A DNA stretch of 64,000 bases from Gorsachius magnificus (lineage: Eukaryota; Chordata; Aves; Pelecaniformes; Ardeidae): positions 48,563,590 through 48,627,589 of the forward strand of contig CM067087.1 in assembly GCA_034008185.1 (NCBI GenBank). The letters run 5' to 3'. This document shows positions 24,301 through 35,425 of this stretch, piece after piece. Position 1 is the stretch's first letter, and each line of letters begins with the position of its first letter. The notes beneath the pieces are model-generated. The model made no database searches. It worked only from the letters and a program-made list of their open reading frames with translations, and had not been told where the DNA came from. The translations under genes were made by a program, and so were the position numbers.

Positions 24301-27255
24301 ATTTTCTGCTTGGGCTATATTTTTTTTCAAATAGTTCTTAATATTCAGTTTGCCTTTCCCACTGCTACTGAGCGGAGAGCCGATACTTTGAGAGCTATCT
24401 ACAATGATTGCGAGCGCTCTTTCTACTGCAACTACTCAGTAGAGACCCTTATGAAGGACGTAAAGTTGGGATTAATTGCTAATCATTTGGTAATCACCAG
24501 TGTAGCTCTGTGGTAATGGAAAGATGCCATTACCACTAAGGCTTCTAATTTCAAATATGTTGTCACATATTTGAGCTACTTGGGGATATGTGCTCTGGCA
24601 GTGATTCTCAGTTCTTTGCATTGGCTTAACACAGTGCTGTCATTTTGCCTGTCTTCATCTTGTCTTTGCTTCCAGAAACAGTGTTTACAATGAGTTATTT
24701 AATGTTTCTATGTAATAATGAACATACATTTATTTTTTTTTCAGTAGGACTCAGTCCGTAATTCAATGATCCCTTGGCTTCAGCAGCAAAGTTGTGGTTC
24801 AGAGTTCTTCTCCTGCACCCCTTTGTAGCCTCCCACATGTTCTGTCTAGCTCTTTCTGAATCCTGCCTCACTAAAAAGTGTTCCTCTTTAGCCTGGATTA
24901 TCTCAGTGTCTTTACAGAAATATTGTTACGCAGACAGGTGGATCTGTGGCAAAGCACCACAACTCAGTGGCTCGCTTCATTTTTGAAATTGCAGTGTCAT
25001 TGCACTGGTAGGGATGAAAGGAGAAATTCTTAAACGTCTCGGAGAACTTGGCATGTACTGACTTCCTGGTGGTTGTGTAGCTGGGACTTGAAACCAAATT
25101 CTAGGCTGCTATCCTCTCCCCTGGTGTGATGAAAGTAGGCTGCTGGGTACCGTTTACACTTGAGCTGCTGTTAACTGTACGTAGGGGGAATTCTCAGCTG
25201 GTTTAGGTAGTGGTTTGGCCTTCAAATACAAATATTTGCATGCTTCTCCAATTTTGCCTTAATTATGCAAATGTCATGGGAGGGGATATGAATACTTTAA
25301 CGACTTATGGGAAATTTCAAGAGGGTCAAGACATATCAGGAGCCATAGTTCTTTGTATAAAAGTGTTCTGGATAATTGAATTTCTATCTGTACAAACTGG
25401 AGGAAATCTTGATCTTGAGAGAAATCGGTGAACGTTTTGCTGCTATACATTTGGCTTCAGGAGAGTGAAGATTACCCCCGCTGTATCTCTAGCTGATCAG
25501 CAAAGCCAAATGCTAATGCTGTAGAAGGGTCTTCATCTCCTAGGAAGCAGAAGAAATGCAGATAATATGCTTGTAAGGGTACCTAAATATATTATGGGCA
25601 TTTTACATGCTGTTTTGCACACCGTATAAAACTACATGCCATCGTAGTGAAATAAAAAGGTGTCAAGACTTTCAAGCTCTGGGGGATGTTCTTGTTGGAT
25701 AACTCAGTTGTCCAACTTTCACTTAATTAGCAAGGTTTTGTATAAAAGCATACCAACCCCGAGGATCATGGCTATTCCTGTAATTTGATTATAAATGTGT
25801 AATGCCTGTGTGACACCTTCCTGCCTATGATGTTATGTGTAATCCTTTCTGCATGTGGCTACAGCTTTTGGAAGTTCTATATTAAACTCGGTACTGTGGT
25901 TACTCGTGAATGAAATTACTGGAACAGTGTTGGAGGAAAAAGTACACGGAAGGATTTAAGGCAGAACATGGCAAAGCAAAGGCTGCAATTATCCGCAGCT
26001 GAAAACAAGTAGCTTTTAATATGTCCATTCACCTAAGAAGGGAGGGAGAATTATAGACCACATGCTCTTTCTTTCCCTTTTTCTATCATTTCTCTTCTTC
26101 TTTTTCCTTTATACAGTTTATCACCCATAATTTCAGGATGTGTTTTGTTTCTTTAAGCTGTTTTATCTATAGGCTTATGAGGTCAGTCATGTGTGAATTC
26201 TTTTGTTAGTCACCTCACCTTTTGCCTTGATGATAGAAAATTGATCAGGCCTAAAGTACAAGTTCAATAGACAACCCCCTTGGTCCTTTGTCTAGGAGAA
26301 TAGCTACCATTGAAGGCCATGAGCAGGTTGCTATTAATATGACAGCCTGCTCTATCTCCCACTGTAATTTATAATGAAATACCTAATCTCCATTATTTTG
26401 ATCCAAGCAGGCGATCCCATGAAAAAGTCTTTTCATCCAGTTCCCAATGGCAGTTACATGAGAAATGGCAAACCAATAATTTTTGTCAAGTTTTTTAAGC
26501 CAACAGAAATGCTTTTCCACTGCTACAGTTTCAAAAGGCACAGATAAAGCTCATTCACTGAGATGAATGAAAAAGCCATCTGGGGTTTTTCTTTTTGACT
26601 TCCTTTCCTTTTCTCCATCCTTGTAATCAAATTTGAGCAAAATCAAATGGGGCTTTCTATGAAAGTACCTTTTGTTGATCTGAACGAGCTGGTAATTTAC
26701 AAAATACCCTTCCTTTGTGAGGAAGGCTAAAGAAAAAAAGAATCAGTAGCTTTTAAAGCTGGGCCTTGGTGGGACTCTAAATGCAGTGAAAGCAGTCTGT
26801 GTTGAGAGATTGAAATGCATTTCAAAGCCAGGCCTGAGTCAGGGTACAGGGAAGAAAAAACCTATGTGCATTTTATAAGAAGAAAAACCTGAATGGGAAG
26901 GGGGAAAGAGAGAGAGAGGAAAAATCTGGATAATACATTAATCATTATTTTGGAAATTGTCTTCCTTACTGACACATACTGCGTAACTAGTGATTGAGAA
27001 CTTTGGATTTTTTTATTATAGGCTCTCAACTTTGTTGTGCTGCTTTAAAGTTTGAGGCAGGATCCTTGAACACTGCTGGACTATGTTTTAAATGTGTATA
27101 TATATATATTTTTTTTTTTCAACTTTGCTTTTTTTGGTTCTTTTTTTTTTTAACCTTGCCTGTGAAGTATGATGGGGAAAAATACTTGCAGGAAAGCTGA
27201 GTTTATTCTTTTTGGCATGCTAATGTTTATTTTTTATTGTATTTCTGCTTACCAG
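21388..27255. other. Noncoding stretch, no gene recognised
   Basis: Nearly 6 kb with no mobile element I can identify. Features are minor: a pyrimidine tract at 26066-26111, a GA-rich run near 26900-26920, and a strong poly-T/CAG acceptor ending at 24744 without a clear donor. Parts of 26250-26560 have the balanced, repeat-free look of conserved noncoding DNA, which cannot be tested here. Confidence 0.5.
27096..27119. repeat. TA microsatellite running into a T tract
   Basis: About seven TA units followed by a run of Ts, 170 bases upstream of the candidate exon at 27256. Confidence 0.8.
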
Positions 27256-27320
27256 ATTTCCTAGTGGTAATTATTTCCCATCGACTCAGACCAAAGGACA
27301 GTGTGGACACCTAACAAACA
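27256..27320 (+). other. Candidate internal exon, 65 nt
   Basis: The left edge is TTTTATTGTATTTCTGCTTACCAG-type sequence: a long pyrimidine-rich tract ending in CAG, with TGCTAATG as a possible branch point about 30 bases upstream. The right edge is ACA followed by GTAAGTTT, a perfect GTAAGT donor. Frame 2 stays open across all 65 bases and would encode FPSGNYFPSTQTKGQCGHLT; the other two frames contain stops. I do not recognise the peptide. It could be an exon of a long-intron gene, a lncRNA exon, or a chance decoy. Confidence 0.3.
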
Positions 27321-28062
27321 GTAAGTTTATGCCTTGTTTTTGTAATTCGTATTTCATGATTAATGTGGAAAAGCTGAAAATGTTTGATTAATTGCAAATC
27401 CTGTATTGCAAGAATGTTCTGCAGCTGTATGAATCTATTAACATGAAATATTGATGTGGTTTAATTCTTCTTATCTCTGTTACTTAACATAACTGTTTAG
27501 TCAGATACAGATAAGTGCATTGTTCTGTGTTGAAGATAATACAGCTTGTGAAATAAACACTAATTTACATGTCATATTCAAAGATGTGAGCAAACATAGC
27601 CCATATTTTAATCATGTCGTATTTACAGATTTGCTTAGAATGCAAAATGTTTCTCCTTTTCCACTTGTATTTTGATTCAGGATATAAATGCATTTTAAAA
27701 ACAGCTTCCTGGCTGCAAAATATAAAACATTACCGGCAGTTTTACAAAAACATAGGCACTCACAGTAGAAATAGTGGGGTTTATTTTTCTTTTTTTAGGA
27801 AAGCTTCTCATGTTATTTTTAGCTTGGCTTATGCTGTATTCCGGGAGGAAGAGTAGAGAGGTAGGAATGTTACTGGCTAAGACCTTATTGTTGTTGTTAA
27901 CGAAGCAGCAGTGAAACCACATTGGCTTTTAAATTATACTTTGAAAAGAGAAACCATGGAAATAATTTAGAACTGTGAACTTCCAGTTAGATGCTGTTTG
28001 GTTTAGATGAAATGGCACAAGATGTGATTTGCTTTGTGCTCCTTATGCATATGTGTGTACAG

Positions 28063-28281
28063 TGTCGCGATACCAACTTAGAAAGCATACTACAAGAGGC
28101 TAGGATAAGTCTTTTGCTTTTTAACGTTACTGAAGAGTCAACCATACAAAGTTTGAGTGTGGTTTCCATTAATGAGAGCCCAAATTATTTAACAAATAGC
28201 TTCCGAAGTATTTTCTTTGATGCAACCGGGCATCTGATTGAATTGAAGAATGTCAAGAAGTCACTTTTGTATCTGAATTAA
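28063..28281 (+). other. Possible terminal exon or chance open frame
   Basis: A pyrimidine-rich stretch ending GTGTGTACAG abuts 28063, and the following 72 codons stay open to a TAA at 28279-28281. The mixed residue composition (DTNLESILQEARISLLLFN at the start) looks protein-like. It does not splice in frame with 27256-27320, and no family is recognised. An open frame of this size is common by chance. Confidence 0.15.
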
Positions 28282-29951
28282 TTTCCCACTCCTGGTTCTT
28301 ACTCTCCTATTCGCTTTCAATTTCCTACAGGATTTGTTTTCTCACATGGTTTTGAGCCATTTGCTGCCTCCTAATGACTGACTTATAAAACAGCAAACAT
28401 GGAAAATTTCCAAAAAACTTTTTCTGGAACTGCTGCATATTTTGAGATTGCCTGCTATTTTTCATATATTTAGAATTGATGAAGCAATTAAATTAAATTC
28501 ATAGCTTTGCTCTTTGATATTTTTTTAGCAGAACATCAGACTTTCCACCCTGAGAAATACAGTATGCAGTGCATTAATGGGAAACTTTTCTAGTGCTGAG
28601 TGTGGAAACAAAGATCCAAGTAGCTGACTTGGTTTGGATTGTGCCATTTGGATAACATAAGAATTCGTGCTTTCACCTGCTTGCATACCAGCACCATATG
28701 CCGCTTATTTTGGTTAAATGATTCTCTCCTCCTCATCCCTGCATTTAGAAAGAATAATTAACCTTTCTTTATTTAGTTTTGTATCCTTCCTCCTTTATAG
28801 ATTCTTCAACTTTAAACTATAGTCTTCATTATAACTGTCAAACCTAATAGGCTGTAATTAATTATTTAACAAATGAAACAATAACAAAGCAAGATAGCAT
28901 CCCTCATGGTCTTATCCTGGTATCAAGGCTTGTCGTCTTACTATGTACCATTCCGAACACTGTGCAGCACCAGTTTGCTCGAAAACTTCGGGACCTGTCA
29001 AAATATAAATAAATTTTAAGAATTATATGGGACATGTGGAGAACATTGATTTTTATGTCTGTGCGAGCTTTTTCCTCTTAGGAATTATTCTACAGGTTTT
29101 TAAGGATGTGGTCTTGTAAGTAGAACAAATGACTTGAATTGGGATGAGAATGTGGAATGGAGTTCTGACTTTGCCCATCATTATTTATGTATGTTTATGG
29201 ATACGCTCTAAACTTTTCCCTAGATTGAGTTGCACCCAGTGACGTACTGCATTTGTGGCAGAATGTTTGTAAACCGCTATAAGGTTCTTAAACATGGCTT
29301 GGATCTTACAAGAGTACCTCCAACTGTGTTTGATTTCAAGTTGACAAGTCTTGTGCTTGAACCTTTCAAGCTCCAGCACATTTTCCATTAGATAATGGTG
29401 AATTAGTATAATAAATTACTTGTGGTACTTCTTAAAATAAATGTCCTCCATCATTTCAGTCACCTGTTGAGAAGGCTCTGTTGCAGGAGAGGCTTATAGC
29501 AACAAATGACTACTGCTTTTTTTGAGAATGGGTATAATTACATACTTAATTTGTATGCATAATTATTGTAGTCCCCGATTTGAAACTTTGCGAGGAGTTT
29601 ACAGTAATGAAACACTAAAATGGGGAACTGAAGTTATATCAAATAAGTTGGAAAGTACTTCCCCCCGTTAGAGAATGTTGCACAGCATAAACTGAAGAAG
29701 TAAATACACGCTCTGACAGGTTAGCAGTACGACGGGTGAGCTGCTGTATCTGTTGAAGCGACTGTTGAATGCAAGTAGATAATTCTAGTGCCCAAGGTTA
29801 GGGTGTTTAATCAGATGTTTTGGGTGTTTAATCTGACTGAGCTGGATTGGGATGGGAAAAGATTTTCAATGGACTTTTCAGTGGCTTTTTTTTTTTAAAT
29901 GTCTTAAGCAGCAAGAAGTGGGGACAAAGGATGATAATTCCTGAGTCTCAT
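28282..29951. other. Noncoding stretch, nothing recognised
   Basis: AT-rich, with many scattered stops in all frames. A good acceptor-like TTTCAATTTCCTACAG ends at 28330 with no donor partner. No repeat found. Confidence 0.55.
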
Positions 29952-29965
29952 GTGCCCTCTAGGGT
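29952..29965 (-). promoter_or_regulatory. CTCF-like motif
   Basis: The minus strand reads ACCCTAGAGGGCAC, which agrees with 12 of 14 positions of the vertebrate CTCF core (CCASYAGRKGGCRS). It lies in otherwise AT-rich DNA. Binding is inferred only. Confidence 0.4.
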
Positions 29966-30498
29966 TCTGCATTGCCTGCAAGAAACGTTTTTCCTTCCAG
30001 CTAAATTTTTCAGTTGCTGAACACAAAAGCGTACTCGGCCTTAGTGGATATATGTAGCAGCTTATAGTGTTACTGGGTTCTCATAAAGATCATAAGAAAA
30101 TGCAGAGCTAGGCAGTCTCACGACTGGAAGGAGTCCCTTAAAGGAAAACAAAAGGAGAGAAAGGCTACAGAAAGATACTGGGAATTGGAGTGTCTACGGA
30201 GTGGTAAAGAGGAGATAAGAGAAATTTGAAGAGTGGTGGGTTGTGTTGAGATAAGGAAAAGGCATTAACACTTAAATGTCCCTGGGCCCAGGCCTTCTCC
30301 TCAAGGTCCTAGCCACAATTTAGATTCACTGTCCCAGGGCTGGTGCCATATCCACTTGAAAGTGATGTCTGGGTTCACGTTACCCTAAAAATGGCAATTT
30401 TTTTAAAGTTGATTTTTCTTCCTATGTTGTTACCATTCAGTGTGATCTTCTTAAAAGAAATGTGAGCTTCTCCTCTGAAACATTAATAAAGTGAGACT

Positions 30499-30512
30499 TC
30501 GCCCTCTGGTGC
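30499..30512 (-). promoter_or_regulatory. CTCF-like motif
   Basis: The minus strand reads GCACCAGAGGGCGA, 12 of 14 agreement with the CTCF core including the invariant AGAGGGCG block. It has the same orientation as the site 550 bases upstream, and opposite to the stronger site in the CpG island at 41048. Confidence 0.5.
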
Positions 30513-33500
30513 TGGTGAGCAAACAGGGTATGTCTGCAGTAGTGCTGGACAATCCTCTTTCAGTTTTTCCTGGGGCCGATGCTTTGTAGTGGCATCAGGT
30601 TGGGGGGGGGCTGGGTGTGTTGTGGCATTGTCGATCTTAATTTGAAAAGTACACTAACGTGCACAGTGTTCTCTTTTGTTCCATGAAGTCCATTCCCAAG
30701 TATCTCAGGAGCTTCCAAAATTCTTCAAATTTCAGACTTGTTTTTCAGTGAGCCTGGTGGTTGCCGGTTAGGGATGGGACAGTAGTATCAATGCATTCAA
30801 GTACTGACATAGAGTGTTGGTGTGGTCACCTAGAACTGTCATACCAGTGCATTCCTGATACATCGTGAGTTTGGTGTAGTTGATCCTACAGTGCAGATAA
30901 AATCTGCTGTTCAGTTTGAACCGTGCGATAGTGTGTTTTGGTTTGGTTTTGGTTTTTTTTTTGGGGGGGGGGGGGTGTTGGGTTTCTTAAACCAACTCAT
31001 TCCTTGTGGATTCATAGAACGCTTGCAAAATATCTCAGAAAATTCTTTTTGTTATTTTGAGCACCTACTTGGACATTTAGTTGTTTAGTCAGATTTAACT
31101 GTGGATAGCAAACAGTTTGCATTATGTAAGAAGTAATACAGAAAGAGGTTTCACAGAGTATTTCTGGACTATAAAACTCTATAAGAAGACAAAATAGAGC
31201 AATAAATTACCACGTGTGCCCCATTGTAGTCCATCCAGTGACTAAGAATGTTCAAGACTTGAGATAAAATGTTTTCCTCAAACTAGTCTTTAAAAATATC
31301 TTTCTATTTTCAACTTTCTTCTAGGATACATTGCTATCCAGTAGAGCTGTGATGTCTGGATAATACCTCTTTGAAATACTTTCTGCCAGTTTTATCCTTT
31401 TGTTTTGAGTGGAACAAAGCCTCTGTAGCACAGGGTGTTGGAATTCAGTGAGAGCGTAAGTGCTCCTAGTGTGGCCGTCACCCACAATATCAGTGTCTGG
31501 TTTAATATTTTTGTCTTCCCTCCCCCGACCAATTAAAAGAAAAAAAGGATCCAGTGTTGTTATTGTAGTTTTGTTGGATAAGGAAGGCTTTTTTTTTTTA
31601 AATTGGTCACTTGTTATTCAACTGTTATTTTGTTTATTATTCAAAGATCATAAAATCTGAGACACAACTGGGACTACACATTGTAGTCTTTTTATTGTCC
31701 TGGTTAATAAAGCCAACCTGGGAGACACTCGCAGGTATATTTATTGCTTCGACTTCTTCAGAGGCTGTGTTTGTAACAGCATGCCAACAGCAACACGAAA
31801 CGAGCTGGTTCTATCCTCTCCTGACAGTTTGTCCTCAGAGTTGGAAAGCTGGCAGATAAGGGCAGAACCACAAGAGAAAGGGGTCTAATAGGCATTCTGT
31901 GAAAAAACCTGATCTGTAATAGTGTTCAAAGGTAAAAGTACCGTTTGCTGCAAGGCTCCTTGCTTCCATACGGCTGGACTGCTGTTTACCTGAGACCTCC
32001 ACTGGGATCTCTTCTATCTGATTCAAGAAGTGGAAGCTGTGCATTCATCTACATAATGTTAGTATGGAGGGATGTCCTTTTCAGCATCAAGTGCTTGTAG
32101 GTATTTCTGATTTTAACTGTGGGGCATCCCTTCCGTTTTACTCGGTTTAGGATAAGTTTTGTTGCAGTTGATCTCTGTATGGGTGGAATGCTTGGAGCAG
32201 CCAGCACCAGAGTGCTGTAGGCTTCGTGAGATAAGCATTTGTTCCTCGTTCTTCCAGTGAGTACCCCGCTCGCAGGGATTCCTAAGGCTGCAGGCAGAGC
32301 AGTCTCGCTGTTCCTGCTGTGATGTGCAGAGAGCCACAGCAGCACCTCTGCCCCTGCTACCTTCTGGGCAGGCCGGGGTCTGGTCTCTCAAGTATTATGA
32401 ATAAAATCCTTCAAATGCTGACTCTTCTTGTTTTGAAAGAAAGTGGCTTAAATCAATTATCGTGAGTTCAGCAGTGGTTAATTTTGGGTGGGGGCGAGTT
32501 ACGTGCTGAAAGATCCCGAGTGCTGTTGCTTTATCATGTCCATCGCTTGCTGTCACAAGGAGAGTCTGTGGTAGGTTGCAATATCTGTTTCTGGCCAAAA
32601 CATCATGAGTTTTGTGTGATGTAAATGCCTCGTAGCCGTAGTTTCTTGGTGGTGGGTAACAGGAGCCAGTCATGTAGAGAGGCAGCAGGTAAAGTCTGCC
32701 AGACTGGCACTGGCTTTGCTGGAGCTCCCGTGGCCTCTCGGGCCAGCAGGCTCCTCAACCGTGTGTAAGTGGAACTTGTGGTTGAAAGATGGTGCACTTG
32801 GAGCTGAAATACTGCATTAATGCTTGGGGTAGCTGTGGCTGAATTCTACTGACAAGTGCATTCGGTTAGTTTCAGCTAATTAATAAAATACATTTTTGCA
32901 GCCTGAGACAAAGAATATCTGTAAAGCAACGGGCAAGCACAGGCTCTGGTGGTGTAAAGTCCTTTCTCTGCATTTATGTGACAGATAAGCCATTATAGAC
33001 AAAAAAAAACACAACTAATTTTGAGATCACAAGATGCCATGCATGTTCCGTTTACAACTTTGTATACATTACTGCATCTTAGATTCCAGTTTGCAATAAA
33101 CTGTATGTAAGTATTACCGGATGGAATTTAACTGAAATCATCAAGTTATAGGGATGTTTCCTGTTCCTTTTATTTGGAACTGAAGAATGTTATGATGTAC
33201 CAAGGACAGATCTCTTGGATTTTCTTACACTTTATTCATTTTCTTGTATCCTTTTCCTACTCAGTCTTCTCTCTCTTTACTACTCTGTACATCTGAGAGC
33301 TTTCTAGGCCAACTTTGATGTCTGTTTACATATGCAGTGAAGACCCAGTTCTTGACTGAAGATTCTAGGTGCCTCTGTGCTGCCTTATCTGTGAAAGCAG
33401 AGCAGTGTTTTTATGTTAGCCTTGTATATATGTATAAAAATATTTTACCAGGAAAATAATGTCTGACTGGCAACCTTAACTTCAAAGGTCATATTTAGCA

Positions 33501-35285
33501 TTGATGCTACGCTTTTTCAATTTAGATTAAGGAAGGATAACTTTATGGGCAATAGCAAAATAAAGACTCTTTATCATGCTGATGCAAGCTTCTGTGTGTT
33601 GTGGAAACGTGCTAATTATAACATGGCACTATTTTCCTAGCCTAACCTTGAAAATCCATGAGCTTAATCCAGTACTGCCGGTAAAATACTTTTGAATCTA
33701 GTGGGAGATGGTACAGCTGTGTGAAGAGCTCTTGAAATATTTGGCCACTTCTAGGATTTACGTTTGCTGTGTGAAGTGACTAATACCATCCCTGCCCATT
33801 TTGTGGTTAGCTGGATGTGTATTAGGAATTCTCATCATGCTTTATTTCAAAAATAAAAAGTAATAGATATCGACTAAGAATATTAGACTAAGTTCCATCA
33901 TTATTCCATGGTTGACAGATCTGATAGTGTACGATGGCATCTCTTGAGTTAGAAACATGTATGTAGTTGAATTTCATTGTTTTACACACACAGAAAACAT
34001 ATAAAAATCCTTGTGCAAAAAATACGCTCTTACAGTTTAAGGGAGCTAATCCTTCCGAGAGCTCTGTCTGTGCTATCAGCTATTGTGCTTTAATGCCTCC
34101 TATTTCCTGGGCTTGAACATCTCTCTGAGGCTTCTCTCATCGAAGCTTTGCAGTGCAGCCTCTCCGGTGCCCGTCAGCTCTAACAGGTAGGTGTGAATTT
34201 TCTTATGTATGCTGGTGACGGTGCAAGTCAATTAGAAGCATCAAATGGGCGGGGAACAAATATGGACCAGAGGGAAATGTGGAAAACATTTTGTAAAACA
34301 GGTGTGCAGCTTACTGAGTTACACGGATGATGCTGCGGTATTTGAGAGCGGGGGGAAACTAAAACAACTGACAGAAACTGGATTTGTAATCTGGACATTT
34401 TTCCCATGTGAAATGCATGTGGCGAGAGGCTAAGTCCCATTTTTTTAGTTTTGTATATATTTTGTAACGTTTTAAAGCTGAAATTCTTCCAGAAATTAAC
34501 GTTCTTTTGAGGTTTTTCAGTCAAATATATTTGACTCTGGTTATGGAAAAAGCATAGCCTGCATATGCAAGAGAAATGCATGAAGGGATTGGTAGTGTAA
34601 AAAAGTGGATGAAGGAAACTGTCAAGTCAGTGTAAACCCTGAATGGATTTGTTGCAGAGTGTGAAGTTAAAATGTATTTGATTTGAAACAGAATCAGCAA
34701 CATCTTTTTTTTTGCTTGCTTTCGGGAACTTGCCTTGTAAATTCAGCCTATTAAAGATAAATGAAAAAGAGAAGTTATGAAATGAAAAGTAGCTGTAATA
34801 CACAGATTGAATGTTTGGGTGGGAGTGAAAGTAGGAGTTACTGGGTTGGAACAGATTCCTTAAGATCTGTCACATCATACCATTAAAATAAAGAGCTAGA
34901 CATAGTAATTTTAAAGGGATATTGTATAAAAGTTGGGAGATATTAATGCAGTAAAATGCATTGATGGATTCCAAACTTACAGTCTATTATGCGTATCCTA
35001 CGTACATCATAACTGTAGATAGCAAAATGTTTTCTGTGTGTACTGGATTGCTTGTGAAGGAAATGATTACAGTATATTAGCAAAGTTGGATTCCATGTGC
35101 TCCCTGTGTGTGTGTTTGTAATTTTATCAGGTGATTCCTGTAATGGATTGATACTTGATCAAACTTGTAATGTAGTCAAACACCTTCATATAGGTCCTGA
35201 ATTCTTTCATTGGTATCTGTGCATATTCTTAGCAGCTGCAGTCCTCATTTGAGACGGCCAAAGGATGGAGAAATTGCTTCAGAGT
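30513..35285. other. Noncoding stretch, no gene recognised
   Basis: No repeat or gene identified. It contains G runs at 30602-30610 and 30963-30975, a TTTTGG-rich patch at 30937-30962, and a possible 33-nt mini-exon ending at a GTAGGT donor (34186). Open frames at 32049-32391 (minus) overlap in several frames and look random. Confidence 0.5.
30963..30975 (+). repeat. 13-base G homopolymer after T/G-rich tract
   Basis: A TTTTGG-type stretch leads into ten Ts and then thirteen Gs. Unusual base asymmetry; a likely unstable simple repeat. Confidence 0.85.
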
Positions 35286-35425
35286 GTCTGTTCTGCCACA
35301 GACATCTTAATGGCCATGGGCAACTCACTTCATCTCTCTGTTCTCCACTGATAGCTAGTCTCATATGGATAGTATTTTGATGATAAATAAATACTTTTTA
35401 AAGTACTTTGAACTGTATGGATCAG
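35286..35425 (+). mobile_element. MIR/CORE-type SINE relic
   Basis: Begins TGTTCTGCCACAGACATCTT, continues ATGGGCAACTCACTTCATCT and CTCTGTTCTCC, and ends with a GATAAATAAAT...AAAGTACTTTGAA tail. This is the order of MIR SINEs: the core with the GGGCAAGTCACTT block, then an L2-type 3' tail. The copy is diverged, with part of the middle altered, and lies in plus orientation. The tRNA-like head is not visible. Confidence 0.75.

Noticed and set aside
30215..30270. GGTGGGTTGTGTTGAGATAA resembling an LTR R/U5 block
   Set aside because: No other LTR blocks or terminal TG/CA lie at the expected distances.
34153..34186. Possible 33-nt exon ending at a GTAGGT donor
   Set aside because: The acceptor tract is mediocre and no frame or neighbour supports it.
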